From contig NZ_CP079800.1 in NCBI RefSeq assembly GCF_028869115.1, forward strand, positions 1,550,001 through 1,614,000: 64,000 nucleotides of DNA, given 5' to 3'. Source of the DNA: Pseudemcibacter aquimaris. GTDB lineage: Bacteria > Pseudomonadota > Alphaproteobacteria > Sphingomonadales > Emcibacteraceae. The number at the start of each line of letters is the position of its first letter. The first letter of the stretch is position 1. Below are positions 34,798 to 44,468 of the stretch, one piece after another. Below the pieces are notes generated by a model that saw nothing but the letters and a program-made list of their open reading frames with translations, did not search any database and was not told the DNA's origin. The translations under genes and the position numbers were made by a program.

Positions 34798-35748
34798 ATG
34801 AATGGTGAAATTTTTCTTGAAATCGGGATCGGCACAAGATGCCGTCGTATCTTTGAAATGTTGTCGATGGAAATGGACACAATTTATAAAGCAGAAGGTA
34901 TTGATATTGGCATGCGTGAATTTCCAATTCTTTATTGTCTTTATCAAAAGGGGCCATTGTTAATAAACGACATTCAGAAATTAACGGGCCTTTCCCATTC
35001 AGCGGTCAGTCAAACGGTCAAAAAACTTTCGAATAAAGAGTATTTGTGGCTACGCACGGCCGATGATGCCCGTAGTAAAATTGTGGTATTCAGTGACCGC
35101 GGCGAAAAATTAATCAAGCGCTTAATCCCCATATGGCATGTCGCGAAGCGCGCCATGGCTGATGTTATTGGCGACTGCGAACATAACATACTTGATGCAA
35201 TGGCCGATTATGAGCAGGCCTTAAGCCAAAAATCATTCACGCAACGCTATAATGAAAAACGCGAAGAAAAACATGCGGGTGATGTTGAAATCGTACCGTA
35301 CCATGTAAAATTCAGGAATGATTGGCGCATTATCAATCAGCAATGGATTGAATTACTGTTTGAAATGGAAGAAGAAGACATCATCAATTTAAACGATCCT
35401 GAAAAATACGTGCTTGATAAAGGGGGCGAGATATATTTTACCCTTCTTGATGGTAAGCCGGTTGGGGCCGTTGCCCTTAAAAAACATAGCCCGGAAAGAT
35501 ATGAGCTAAGCAAAATGGGCGTCTTACCAGAAGCCAAGGGCATGGGCCTTGGTAATATGCTTGTGGAAAAGGTTCTTGAACGTTATGAAGCCCGTGGCGG
35601 AAAGGAATTATTCCTCGAAACCAACAGCAGCTTAACCCCCGCAATCACACTTTATAAAAAATATGGCTTTAAAGAAGTGCCCGCGCCGGAAAATAGCCCA
35701 TATTCAAGGGCTGATTATTTCATGGAGCTTCAGAAGGATCATCATTAG
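34798..35748 (+). CDS. MarR-type HTH / GNAT acetyltransferase fusion
   Basis: 316 residues. The N-terminal half (to about 150) is a MarR winged helix with GPLLINDIQKLTGLSHSAVS and KLSNKEYLWLRTADDARSK. The C-terminal half is a GNAT domain with LSKMGVLPEAKGMGLGNML, whose Gly-rich segment binds acetyl-CoA, and ETNSSLTPAITLYKKYGF. Such fusions occur widely in proteobacteria; target and acetyl acceptor are unknown. The 3' end overlaps the convergent DUF454 gene by 29 bases. Confidence 0.88.
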   Translation: MNGEIFLEIGIGTRCRRIFEMLSMEMDTIYKAEGIDIGMREFPILYCLYQKGPLLINDIQKLTGLSHSAVSQTVKKLSNKEYLWLRTADDARSKIVVFSDRGEKLIKRLIPIWHVAKRAMADVIGDCEHNILDAMADYEQALSQKSFTQRYNEKREEKHAGDVEIVPYHVKFRNDWRIINQQWIELLFEMEEEDIINLNDPEKYVLDKGGEIYFTLLDGKPVGAVALKKHSPERYELSKMGVLPEAKGMGLGNMLVEKVLERYEARGGKELFLETNSSLTPAITLYKKYGFKEVPAPENSPYSRADYFMELQKDHH

Positions 35749-36130
35749 CACCCGGTGGTCTGTGGCTTTTTCGGCTTAACACATATGTTACGCCGAATAT
35801 CATTAGTCCCAGTGAAACGATAAGTGCGATATCAGGAATGTTTGAAAAGAATATCAGGTAACTGGCGCTGAATGATATCATGGCGACGGCGGTTAATTTG
35901 GCCTTTATCGGGATCACGCGATATTTATCCCAGTCCTGTAATGATGGGCCAAATTTTGGATGATTATATAACCAATTGTGAAGGGTTTCTGATCCATTGG
36001 AAAACCCCCAAAGTGCCAGTATCATCAGCGGCGTTGTCGGCAGAACGGGCAAAAAGGCACCAATAAACCCAAGGAAGAACATCGCCCAACCAAAGATTAA
36101 ATATAGAATTCTTTTTGTTTTTTCTTTCAA
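35720..36130 (-). CDS. DUF454 (YbaN-like) inner-membrane protein
   Basis: 136 residues with a hydrophobic N-terminus (LIFGWAMFFLGFIGAFLP), the family motif PVLPTTPLMILALWGFSNGS, and NHPKFGPSLQDW. Two further membrane segments lie near residues 80-115, and a basic tail ends the protein. Function of the family is not known. It is downstream of the exported hydrolase gene by six bases and overlaps the convergent MarR-GNAT gene. Confidence 0.85.
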   Translation of the reverse strand: MKEKTKRILYLIFGWAMFFLGFIGAFLPVLPTTPLMILALWGFSNGSETLHNWLYNHPKFGPSLQDWDKYRVIPIKAKLTAVAMISFSASYLIFFSNIPDIALIVSLGLMIFGVTYVLSRKSHRPPGANDDPSEAP

Positions 36131-36136
36131 GTGTGC

Positions 36137-37666
36137 CTACTGTTTAATTGCATCTACAGTATTGAAATCATAACTGAAATCGGTGCGGTTGGAAATCCAT
36201 TTCATGGTAAAACCTGAAATTTCGCCATTATCATTCGTGTTAAACATCACGTAACTATCGGCTTCATGGTCGCGGTGATCCCACCTGGCGATGAATGTGT
36301 TTTCTTCGAAATGTTCCAATTTTCCGCGGATGGTTGGTGACCTGTCTGATTTAAAATATAAAGCGTCACCATTTAACGAAATTTCAATACCGTCCCAAAT
36401 TTTATCATGATAACGACCCGCGTATTCAGTGAGCGTAAGGTGAGGGCGGCCGTTGCCCGTTAGTTCAGCAAGGCGTTTCTTTTCCTTAATGCGTGATGCT
36501 TCCTGCGCTTTAAATGTTTCTGCGGCGGTTTTTGTATTTTTAATTTCAAGCACCGCATTTAAGATTTCATTTTTAATGGTGTTGTAAGCCGCGCCAGATT
36601 GTTGATTGGTCACAATGGCAATGGCAAAATCCATTTCCGGTAACATGGTAAGGTTTGAATACATTCCGATAAGCGCGCCACCATGCCCAACAACACGGTT
36701 ACCATGGTAATCACTGATGTTATATCCAAGGCCATATCCACGGAATTTTGTGCCATTTTTAATGTTGTTCTCGGATACGGTCATTGGGGTATTAATTTGC
36801 CATAATGTCGCGTGTGTTTCTTTATCCATTAACGGGGCACCGTTATTTAAATGCATTTGTTCCCATTTCAAAAGATCATCAAGCGAGCACTGAATGCCGG
36901 CAGCGGCCATTGATCCCGCGACCTCATCAATGGTCAGGTAACGTTTTACTTGTTTTAATGTGGTATCAAGCCTGATGTGTGGTTCGGCGATATTTTCATC
37001 ATTTGCCATCATCGGCGTATTGGCGGTGCATCGATCCATTCCCAGCGGGGTAAAGATGCGTTCGTTTAAGAAATCCTCATAAGATTTTCCTGTGACCGCA
37101 GGAATAATCGCACCCGCAATGATAAACGGCATATTGTTATAGGCATATGTGGTTCTGAAATCGCGGTTCGGCTTTAAATATTTCATTTTGCGGATGATTT
37201 CTTCGGGCGGGTAATTGCCATCGGGCCACCACATTAAATCTCCGGAACCAAGCGGAAGACCCGTTGCATGGGATAAAAGATCAGCAATGGTAAAATGATC
37301 CGTCACCCAAGGGTCGGATAATTCAAATTCGGGCAGGTGGTCTTTAACTCGGTCCGTCCATTTAATCTTTCCGTCACTTACTAAAATGGCGAGTGCCGTT
37401 GCCGTAAACCCCTTACTGTTTGATGCAATACCGAAATAGGTGTCATCATCAACATCACCACCGCTTTCAAGTGATCTTGTGCCGTATCCTTTAGAATGAA
37501 TGATCTTGCCATCCTGAATAACGCCAACGGCGGCACCAGGAACATGGAAAACATCCATCGCGTTTTCAACGATTTTATCAATTTCGGATGGGGTTATGTT
37601 CTTTGCCCATGTGGGTGTCGCCATCAGGCAAAGAACAGATACAGTTTTTAAAAGGTGTTTCATCAT
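36137..37666 (-). CDS. Exported serine hydrolase, beta-lactamase/PBP-like
   Basis: 509 residues with a Sec signal (LLKTVSVLCLMATPTWAKN). The class C fold motifs are S82-N-S-K85 (nucleophile Ser82) and Y176-N-N178. A C-terminal DUF3471-like domain (about 415-500) has GRYHDKIWDGIEISL. Such proteins act as esterases or D-amino-acid/peptide hydrolases rather than true beta-lactamases. The start overlaps the stop of an exported M24 peptidase gene, so the two work together or at least are co-expressed, suggesting extracytoplasmic peptide processing. Confidence 0.87.
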   Translation of the reverse strand: MMKHLLKTVSVLCLMATPTWAKNITPSEIDKIVENAMDVFHVPGAAVGVIQDGKIIHSKGYGTRSLESGGDVDDDTYFGIASNSKGFTATALAILVSDGKIKWTDRVKDHLPEFELSDPWVTDHFTIADLLSHATGLPLGSGDLMWWPDGNYPPEEIIRKMKYLKPNRDFRTTYAYNNMPFIIAGAIIPAVTGKSYEDFLNERIFTPLGMDRCTANTPMMANDENIAEPHIRLDTTLKQVKRYLTIDEVAGSMAAAGIQCSLDDLLKWEQMHLNNGAPLMDKETHATLWQINTPMTVSENNIKNGTKFRGYGLGYNISDYHGNRVVGHGGALIGMYSNLTMLPEMDFAIAIVTNQQSGAAYNTIKNEILNAVLEIKNTKTAAETFKAQEASRIKEKKRLAELTGNGRPHLTLTEYAGRYHDKIWDGIEISLNGDALYFKSDRSPTIRGKLEHFEENTFIARWDHRDHEADSYVMFNTNDNGEISGFTMKWISNRTDFSYDFNTVDAIKQ

Positions 37667-39048
37667 CAGTTGTTAATTTGAACCTTGCCTTCGTCAGGCT
37701 GGCCTTCTTTTGGGTCAATGATGTGGTAATTGGTTTGACGGCCGCCGATATAACGGAAAGTTGTACCGTCATAAATACCGTCTTGTTCCAGTAACATACG
37801 CATTGGTTTTGTGCTCCAGCTATCCGGAACATCAACAAGGGCGGTTAATTCGATGGAATAGGCGGTATTCGCATGCATTGGATAATCACCATCGCCCGGC
37901 ACACCTTCTTGTTTGTCCCACATGCCGATTGTTGTACCCGCCGCATGACCATGAAGACCAATTGGGTGTGTATAAATAACCGGACCGATCCCTTCGTTGG
38001 TGGCCTGTTCACGGGTCATGGCAAGAATTTCGTTGCCGGTACGTCCAACTTGAAAATTGCTGGTTAGGATGTCTTGTAATCTGTTGCCACCACGTTTGGC
38101 GATTTTTAAGGCCTCTGGTGCGTCAGTTTCACCGTCCCGGAGGATATAAGCGTTTTGTTGTGTATCCGTCATTAAATCAAGGTACGCAATGCCGAAATCG
38201 ATATGCACATGATCCCCTTTATAAAGCACATCAGGGTCAAGGTTATTGTCTTCGATGTGTTTGATGGATGCGTCCGATCTTTCTGTTGAAATACTTGTGT
38301 GGAACCATGTCGTTAGTCCCAAATCACGAACACGCTGCCTGTACCACCAGACAAGATCATCACGGGTTGTGACACCCGGTGTTACAACCTTACCAGAAAA
38401 GCCCTCTGCAATAATGGCGTGGGCGATTTCCATGACATCTTCGTATACCTCTAATTCTTTTTCGGTGCGTGTTTCAAGCCATCCAACGGCCAAACGTTCT
38501 GCGGATACAATACGTGTGCGCAGGCGGTCTGGAATGGCATTAACAAAATCACGACGCTCGGAATACACAAGCCCGTCCGCATGGGCCCAATCATCGGAAT
38601 AATTAAGGCCGATTTGGTCAGGGTTAAATTCATCAAGGATGTTCGCAATACGGCGCCATTGATCCGGTTCTTCTTCCGGGTTCCATTTGCCGGGGAAAAC
38701 ATCACCGACCGCATAACGGGATGCGGCCAAGCGTTCAACGCCTTTTTCGCTATCCTCACCATGATCAAGGAATATAAGAACAGTACGGCGACGTGCGCTT
38801 AACCATGTGGCAGGCAGCATGGTTTTTAAAACCGGGTCTTCATTATATTCACGGGAAATAATCACCCATGCATCAATCCCTTCGCGGCGCATTAATTCGG
38901 GGATAAGGGTATCAAGCCGGTGCTTTAACAAATCATCCATAACTTTCGCGCGTTCACGCATTGGCAGGATTTTTTCCTTAAGCGCGTCGGCGTATGAAAC
39001 AGTCCCCATCATTAAAAATGCTAGAATTGAAACTATAAGTTTTTTCAT
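37666..39048 (-). CDS. Exported M24-family (Xaa-Pro type) peptidase
   Basis: 460 residues with a signal peptide (MKKLIVSILAFLMMGTVSYADA). An N-terminal creatinase-like domain has RREGIDAWVIISREYNEDP. The C-terminal pita-bread domain has the metal-ligand segments HVHIDFGIAYLDL, YTHPIGLHGHAAG and YSIELTALVD. The family cleaves Xaa-Pro bonds or is repurposed. Location in the periplasm is inferred from the signal. It is in an operon with the serine hydrolase downstream, with overlapping stop and start. Confidence 0.87.
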   Translation of the reverse strand: MKKLIVSILAFLMMGTVSYADALKEKILPMRERAKVMDDLLKHRLDTLIPELMRREGIDAWVIISREYNEDPVLKTMLPATWLSARRRTVLIFLDHGEDSEKGVERLAASRYAVGDVFPGKWNPEEEPDQWRRIANILDEFNPDQIGLNYSDDWAHADGLVYSERRDFVNAIPDRLRTRIVSAERLAVGWLETRTEKELEVYEDVMEIAHAIIAEGFSGKVVTPGVTTRDDLVWWYRQRVRDLGLTTWFHTSISTERSDASIKHIEDNNLDPDVLYKGDHVHIDFGIAYLDLMTDTQQNAYILRDGETDAPEALKIAKRGGNRLQDILTSNFQVGRTGNEILAMTREQATNEGIGPVIYTHPIGLHGHAAGTTIGMWDKQEGVPGDGDYPMHANTAYSIELTALVDVPDSWSTKPMRMLLEQDGIYDGTTFRYIGGRQTNYHIIDPKEGQPDEGKVQINN

Positions 39049-39179
39049 GATTATGATTTTCCCTGATACATTTTGCTTTGCTTCAATTAAGCAGAAAATC
39101 GTGGTTAAAAAAAGTCTTTTTAATTATTTTTGTTGATATATAACTATGGGATCACGAATTAAGAATAAGGAAATTTATC

Positions 39180-40193
39180 ATGAAAGCTGTTGGATCTTAT
39201 AAAGCGCTCGAGGTTAATGAAGCGGAAGCATTTCTGGATGTAGAAATCGATAAACCAGAAGCCACAGGCAGAGACATTCTTGTGGAAGTAAAGGCCATTT
39301 CTGTTAATCCAGTTGATACAAAGGTCCGCAGACGCCCGCATCCTGACGAAACATTACGTATCCTTGGGTGGGATGCCGCTGGCGTTGTGACAGCTGTTGG
39401 TGATGAAGTCAGCATGTTTAATGTTGGCGATGAGGTATACTATGCTGGTTGCATCACGAAACCAGGGTCAAACAGTGAATATCAGCTTGTTGATGAACGC
39501 ATAGCTGCGAAAAAGCCATCGTCGCTTGGTTTTGCAGATGCAGCAGCACTGCCACTAACGACAATCACGGCATGGGAAGCATTATTTGAACGCCTTGGAA
39601 TTTCAAAAGGCGGTAAAGATGGCGGCAAATCAATCCTTATGATTGGTGGGGCCGGTGGTGTTGGCTCAATCGCCATTCAGCTTGCAAAGAAACTTGGTAA
39701 CCTTGAAATTATCGCAACAGCATCCCGTGAAGAAAGTGCAGATTGGTGTAAAGCGCGCGGCGCGGATCACACAATCAACCATTATGAAGATATTCCAGCA
39801 CAGCTTGACGCGCTTGGTCATACCAATGTTGATTACGTGCTTTGCCTTACGAATATTGCGGGATATTGGAAAACAATTACGGATGTGATTAAGCCAGCGG
39901 GTAAAATCTGTACGATCGTTGATTTCTTCAAAGATGGTAATCTTGATTTGTTAAAACCAAAAAGCGCGACATTCGCATTTGAATTTATGTTCACCCGTTC
40001 CATGCATCAAACGGATGATATGGATGAAATCAACGCGCTGTTAAGCGAAACGGCCGCAATGATCGATAGTGGCGAGCTTGTGACCACAACAGGTGATGTG
40101 ATCAGTCCGATTAATGCGGATAACATCCGCAAGGTACACGCAACCATCGAAGAGGGGCGCGCCATCGGTAAATACGTCCTTGAGGGTTGGTAA
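39180..40193 (+). CDS. Zinc-binding alcohol dehydrogenase-family reductase (quinone oxidoreductase-like)
   Basis: 337 residues of the medium-chain dehydrogenase superfamily. The N-terminal GroES-like domain has AISVNPVDTKVRRRP and GWDAAGVVTAVGDEV. The Rossmann domain has GGAGGVGSIAIQLAKKLG near residue 155. The catalytic zinc Cys residues are lacking, as in the NADPH:quinone reductase-like branch. Substrate unknown. Ribosome site AAGGAAA precedes the ATG; a strong terminator follows. It is divergent from the M24 peptidase gene. Confidence 0.88.
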   Translation: MKAVGSYKALEVNEAEAFLDVEIDKPEATGRDILVEVKAISVNPVDTKVRRRPHPDETLRILGWDAAGVVTAVGDEVSMFNVGDEVYYAGCITKPGSNSEYQLVDERIAAKKPSSLGFADAAALPLTTITAWEALFERLGISKGGKDGGKSILMIGGAGGVGSIAIQLAKKLGNLEIIATASREESADWCKARGADHTINHYEDIPAQLDALGHTNVDYVLCLTNIAGYWKTITDVIKPAGKICTIVDFFKDGNLDLLKPKSATFAFEFMFTRSMHQTDDMDEINALLSETAAMIDSGELVTTTGDVISPINADNIRKVHATIEEGRAIGKYVLEGW

Positions 40194-40220
40194 AACTTTT
40201 CAGATATAATCGACATCTAA

Positions 40221-40250
40221 AGGCTTGGGTTTAATATACCCAAGCCTTTT
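40221..40250 (+). terminator. Strong terminator after the reductase gene
   Basis: A 10-bp stem AGGCTTGGGT (40221-40230) / ACCCAAGCCT (40238-40247) with a 7-base loop is followed by TTTTGTTTA. It is 27 bases past the stop. Symmetric A residues upstream mean it could also work in reverse. Confidence 0.85.
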
Positions 40251-40310
40251 GTTTATCTATTAAATTTTTTATCCATCTAATATTAGACATATTGATTTTC
40301 AAACTGTATC

Positions 40311-40326
40311 TTTAGTGATCACTAAA
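40311..40326. promoter_or_regulatory. 16-bp perfect palindrome upstream of nhaC
   Basis: TTTAGTGATCACTAAA is a perfect 16-bp inverted repeat, 37 bases before the TTG start of the Na+/H+ antiporter gene. It has no loop, so it is more like a dimeric repressor or activator site than an RNA hairpin. The binding protein is unknown. Confidence 0.5.
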
Positions 40327-40363
40327 TAATAAATAAAAAATATAAAAATATTAGGGGTCGAGA

Positions 40364-41767
40364 TTGACTGATCATAAATTACCAAGCTTTTGGCATTCGC
40401 TTGTTTGTTTTGGTGGAATTTTGGTTTTGATTGTAACGGGGGTTGTGGTTTACAGAATCAGCATTCAAGTTCTTTTGTTATTAAGCATCACATGGGCATC
40501 AATTCACACGATGCTCCTTGGTTATAAATTTTCAGAAGTTAAAAATATTATGTCTGATGGTATCAGCAAAGCGCTTGGTGCCGTTTATATATTTATTCTT
40601 ATTGGTGTGGTTGTCGCCAGTTTCCTTGCCAGCGGTACAATTACAACGCTTGTTTATTATGGTCTTGATTTCATTCATCCGGCAGTATTCCTTCCGGTAG
40701 GTCTTATTTTATGCAGTTTTATGTCTGTTTCTGTTGGAACGATGGTTGGAACAGTTGCAACGGTCGGCGTGATTTTAATCGGTATTGGTGCGGCGATGGG
40801 AGTTCCGTTACCCATTGTTGCGGGAATGGTAATTGCTGGGGCAAGTTTTGGTGATAAAATGTCACCCGTATCGGACACCACTAATATGGCCGCGGTTGCG
40901 ACGGGAACGGATCTGTTTACCCATATTAAATCAATGCTTTATACCACGGTGCCAACATTTGTTATTTGCTTGATATTATTTTCATTTATCGGCATGGAAT
41001 ACGCTGGTCAGGCACTTGATACCGCAGGTATTGATAATTTCAAGGCCGCCATTGCTGACAATTTCGAAGTCAGCATTCTGGGATTTGTACCGCTGATTAT
41101 CCTGTTCGGGATGAGCTATAAAAAAATACCCGCTGAACCATCGATGATGACTGCATCATTTGTGGCGATATTGCTGGCGTTGTTTCAACAGGGGCAAGAT
41201 TTATTATCCTTATTAAGCAGTCTTCATGGTGGCTATAGCGCGGAAACCGGTAACGCTGATCTTGATAGATTGGTAAATCGCGGCGGCATTATGGGCATGA
41301 TGGGGACATTGTTGATTGCGTTATTCGCCATGGCGCTTGCGGGAATTCTTGATAACGCTGGATATATCCGTGCGATGTTAGAAGGCATATTGAAACACCT
41401 GAAAAATGTTCTTTCATTGATTGCTGCAACAATGCTTACAGGTATTGTGGCAAGTATTGCAACAGGCCAGTCGTATATTTCAATTGTTCTTACAGCACAG
41501 CTTTTCCGTGATAAATTTGATAAAATGGGTTTAAAGAAACGCATGTTATCAAGAACCATCGAAGAAAGTACAACGCTAACGACACCATTGCTACCTTGGT
41601 CGCTTGGTGGTGCATTTTATAGTGGTGCGTTAGGAGTCGCCGTGTTTGATTATGCGCCGTGGGCGTTCCTGAATTACCTGAATGTTGTGGTGGCACTTAT
41701 TATGACAGCAATGGGCCTTGCCATATTTAGAAAAGAGAAAATCGCGGATCAGGAAACGGCCAAATAG
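40364..41767 (+). CDS. nhaC: Na+/H+ antiporter NhaC
   Basis: 467 residues with about eleven membrane helices. Family landmarks are GTVATVGVILIGIGAAMGVP, GASFGDKMSPVSDTTNMAA and TLTTPLLPWSLGGAF. It exports Na+ in exchange for H+ at the inner membrane, fitting a marine lifestyle. The start is TTG 40364, supported by an AGGGG ribosome site eight bases upstream. The 3' end overlaps the convergent binding-protein gene by 19 bases. A 16-bp palindrome lies in the promoter region. Confidence 0.9.
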   Translation: MTDHKLPSFWHSLVCFGGILVLIVTGVVVYRISIQVLLLLSITWASIHTMLLGYKFSEVKNIMSDGISKALGAVYIFILIGVVVASFLASGTITTLVYYGLDFIHPAVFLPVGLILCSFMSVSVGTMVGTVATVGVILIGIGAAMGVPLPIVAGMVIAGASFGDKMSPVSDTTNMAAVATGTDLFTHIKSMLYTTVPTFVICLILFSFIGMEYAGQALDTAGIDNFKAAIADNFEVSILGFVPLIILFGMSYKKIPAEPSMMTASFVAILLALFQQGQDLLSLLSSLHGGYSAETGNADLDRLVNRGGIMGMMGTLLIALFAMALAGILDNAGYIRAMLEGILKHLKNVLSLIAATMLTGIVASIATGQSYISIVLTAQLFRDKFDKMGLKKRMLSRTIEESTTLTTPLLPWSLGGAFYSGALGVAVFDYAPWAFLNYLNVVVALIMTAMGLAIFRKEKIADQETAK

Positions 41768-42459
41768 GTTTCTTTTGGAATAAACACAATACCATTTAAA
41801 TGCAGTTTTTCCCGGGTTTCATCGGGTAGGGCGGTGATGGCCGTGCTTATGGCGCTATAGAATGCGTTTTGATCTGCGCCTTTATAGGCGATATAAGGAA
41901 GGCCAGGTGTTGGCTCTGTCCAAGCAATAACCTTGATGTCACCGGCGAAATCGTCATATTCCTTGATCAGTTTTAATGATAGTGCGTCGATTGCGGCGAT
42001 TTCCGCATCGCCATTTGCGACCATTTTCGCTGAATTAATGTGTGATCCGCTGCAGATTTTATTTTCAAAATAATCATTGGTCACGTGATAGCCCGATTGG
42101 GAATTTTCATCATTATAGGCAAATTTTGATTTTTTATGATCATCAAGATTATAGCGATCATCGGTTTTATGAACCACATAGGCACTTCGGTAATACCCAG
42201 GCGGGCATCCTTGTAAGCCATAATCGGGTGTGCCGATAAGTGTTACTGTTTCATGTAATTTTTCGCGGTATGGCTTGCCGCATGTTTGACTGAAATAGAA
42301 AAATGGATCGGTCCAGCACTCTATTTCACCAGCATCCCACGACATTTCGTCTGGTATATGTACGCCTGCCGTGCGTAGATTATCCCTTATAAGTGTCCAA
42401 AATTCCTCATGCGCGTCTCGTAATTCCGGTCTGTCATACATGGGAAGGTTGGCAAGCAT
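41749..42459 (-). CDS. PhnD-like solute-binding domain protein without signal peptide
   Basis: 236 residues resembling the phosphate/phosphonate-binding (PhnD) fold: MLANLPMYDRPELRDAHEEF, LIGTPDYGLQGCPPGYYRSA, GSHINSAKMVANGDAEIAAI and IAWTEPTPGLPYIAYKG. No signal peptide and no ABC permease or ATPase genes nearby, so it is probably a cytoplasmic or orphan member. It is directly upstream-adjacent on the same strand to queE, which ends at 42463... transcription runs queC-queE-this gene. A link to queuosine synthesis is not obvious. Confidence 0.7.
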   Translation of the reverse strand: MLANLPMYDRPELRDAHEEFWTLIRDNLRTAGVHIPDEMSWDAGEIECWTDPFFYFSQTCGKPYREKLHETVTLIGTPDYGLQGCPPGYYRSAYVVHKTDDRYNLDDHKKSKFAYNDENSQSGYHVTNDYFENKICSGSHINSAKMVANGDAEIAAIDALSLKLIKEYDDFAGDIKVIAWTEPTPGLPYIAYKGADQNAFYSAISTAITALPDETREKLHLNGIVFIPKETYLAVS

Positions 42460-42462
42460 GGA

Positions 42463-43089
42463 TCAATCAATTCCTATTATTTTGTGGGTTTGCAGGCTTA
42501 ATCGCCATTTTGGATTATTTTGGCAGTATTCGACGACCTCTGCAACATGATTTTTTCCTGTTTCATCAAGCGGTTGCAGGAAGAAGTTCGTGTAATTTAA
42601 ATCTTCCACGTCTTTTGGGGTGATTTTTTCCTGTGGGTAAACGAGCTTTATTTCATCGCCAGATTTCTGAACAAATTGGGTTAAGTCCTTGGGACTGACA
42701 CATACCCAATCAAGTTCTTCTGGTGCTGGTAAGGTGCCATTTGTTTCAACGGCGACTTCAAAGCCGCGTTCTTGGAATGCCTTAATTAACGGGACATCAA
42801 GCTGTAAAAGGGGTTCACCACCGGTGCAAACAACATACGGCATTCCACCGGATGGCCAAAAACTTGCGACCTTATCCGCGAGTTCCTCTGGCGTTTTAAA
42901 TTTGCCGCCATTTTGGCCATTTACACCAACAAAATCAGTGTCGCAGAAATTACAGGCGGCATTTTCCCTGTCTTTTTCAAGGCCAGACCATAAATTACAG
43001 CCAGAAAAGCGACAGAAAACGGCCGGTCTTCCGGTGTGGGCGCCTTCGCCCTGTAATGTATAGAATATTTCCTTGACGCTATAGGTCAT
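42463..43089 (-). CDS. queE: 7-carboxy-7-deazaguanine synthase
   Basis: 208 residues of the radical-SAM superfamily. The iron-sulfur Cys are spaced C31-x14-C46-x2-C49, the variant of the CX3CX2C motif known in some QueE enzymes. EIFYTLQGEGAHTGRPAVF begins the protein and VCTGGEPLLQ follows. It converts 6-carboxytetrahydropterin to 7-carboxy-7-deazaguanine for preQ0/queuosine. Its ATG overlaps the queC stop (TAATG). queD is not in the window. Confidence 0.94.
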   Translation of the reverse strand: MTYSVKEIFYTLQGEGAHTGRPAVFCRFSGCNLWSGLEKDRENAACNFCDTDFVGVNGQNGGKFKTPEELADKVASFWPSGGMPYVVCTGGEPLLQLDVPLIKAFQERGFEVAVETNGTLPAPEELDWVCVSPKDLTQFVQKSGDEIKLVYPQEKITPKDVEDLNYTNFFLQPLDETGKNHVAEVVEYCQNNPKWRLSLQTHKIIGID

Positions 43090-43784
43090 TATACTTTCCG
43101 GTATTTAATCGGGTCTTTGCCGCCGGCTTCTTTAAAACCCTTTAATCTTAACAGACAGCTGTCACATTCACCACATGCAGAACCATCATCCGCCGGGTCA
43201 TAACAACTTGTTGTCATTGAATAATCAACACCAAGTGAAAGACCCGTTTTAATGATTTCTGCCTTGGTTAAATCAATCAATGGTGTGTTAATGCGTACGC
43301 CGTCGTTACCTTCAACCCCGACTTTAGTTGCAAGGCGGGCCATATCCTGAAATGACTTGATATATTCAGGGCGACAATCAGGATAGCCGCTGTAATCAAG
43401 GGCATTTACACCGATAAAGATATCGTTACTGCCAATGGTTTCCGCAAAGGCAAGCGCGAATGATAAAAAGATCGTATTACGGGCAGGGACATATGTAACC
43501 GGAATTTCATCTTCCATTTCGTCTTCAGAACGACCTTTTGGTACATCAATGTCATCGGTAAGGGCGGAACCACCAAATGCGCGCAGGTCAATATTAATGA
43601 CTTCGTGGCGGATGATGCCGCGGGCCTTTGCCACGGCCTTGGACGCATTAAGTTCATTATTGTCACGCTGTCCGTAACTGAAACTTAATCCATAAACATC
43701 AAAGCCTTGGTCCTGTGCAATGGCAACACATGTTGTGCTGTCTAATCCGCCGGAAAGCAATACAACTGCTTTTTTATCTGACAT
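43089..43784 (-). CDS. queC: 7-cyano-7-deazaguanine (preQ0) synthase
   Basis: 231 residues. The N-terminal PP-loop [13 protein letters not shown] binds ATP. The C-terminal zinc site is [17 protein letters not shown]. It converts 7-carboxy-7-deazaguanine to preQ0 using ammonia and ATP, the step after QueE. I chose ATG 43784 ([10 protein letters not shown]), with AGGTTTT upstream; a start 20 codons earlier would add residues that do not belong to the family. It is operonic with queE. Confidence 0.95.
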   Translation of the reverse strand: MSDKKAVVLLSGGLDSTTCVAIAQDQGFDVYGLSFSYGQRDNNELNASKAVAKARGIIRHEVINIDLRAFGGSALTDDIDVPKGRSEDEMEDEIPVTYVPARNTIFLSFALAFAETIGSNDIFIGVNALDYSGYPDCRPEYIKSFQDMARLATKVGVEGNDGVRINTPLIDLTKAEIIKTGLSLGVDYSMTTSCYDPADDGSACGECDSCLLRLKGFKEAGGKDPIKYRKV

Positions 43785-43902
43785 AACTTTTAAAACCTCT
43801 ATCAATTTGCAGCATCTGTAACCTAAATTTAAAAGTAATTCCATGACTAATATAGCCGGATCGGATATAACAGGCCAATTGTTATTATTTAAGGGTTACT
43901 AA

Positions 43903-44466
43903 ATGCCATTATCAACGCCAGCACCACGCAAGCATAAACACACTAGATCCATCAAACTTGATGGCTATATTCGTGATGACGGGTTATGGGATATTGAAGC
44001 GCACCTTACCGATATCAAATCATATGATATTGAAAACCAGTGGCGTAATGGTATTGCGGCGGGTGATCCAATCCATGAAATGTGGGTTAGGCTTACGATT
44101 GATGACCAATTTTACGTACGTGATGTTGAGGCAGTTACCGATAACAGCCCATTTGAAATGTGCCCGATTATAACCGATGCCTATAAACAGCTAATTGGCA
44201 TTAGAATTGGCCCGGGTTGGCGCCGCGCCATTAATGAAAAGGTAAAGGGCAAACAAGGCTGCACTCATATTACAGAACTGCTTGGTCCACTGGCGACTGT
44301 GTCATTTCAGACATTAATGGGTAATATTCAAAAGAACGCCAATAAGGCAAAAGTAAATAAAGACCACGTTAAACCGATGGTGATTAACAGCTGCCATGCG
44401 TGGGCAGAGGACAGCGAAGTGGTTAAAAAGCATCTTCCTGAATTTTATAAGGCAGGTGAGGAGTAA
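43903..44466 (+). CDS. DUF2889 protein
   Basis: 187 residues. Landmarks are RSIKLDGYIRDDGLWDIEAHLTD (quoted in part), HEMWVRLTIDDQFYVRDVEA, the Cys in FEMCPII, and GCTHITELLGPLATVSFQT. No membrane segment. The DUF2889 family is widespread in proteobacteria and uncharacterised. It is divergent from queC and is followed three bases later by a palindromic repeat element. Confidence 0.82.
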   Translation: MPLSTPAPRKHKHTRSIKLDGYIRDDGLWDIEAHLTDIKSYDIENQWRNGIAAGDPIHEMWVRLTIDDQFYVRDVEAVTDNSPFEMCPIITDAYKQLIGIRIGPGWRRAINEKVKGKQGCTHITELLGPLATVSFQTLMGNIQKNANKAKVNKDHVKPMVINSCHAWAEDSEVVKKHLPEFYKAGEE

Positions 44467-44468
44467 TC

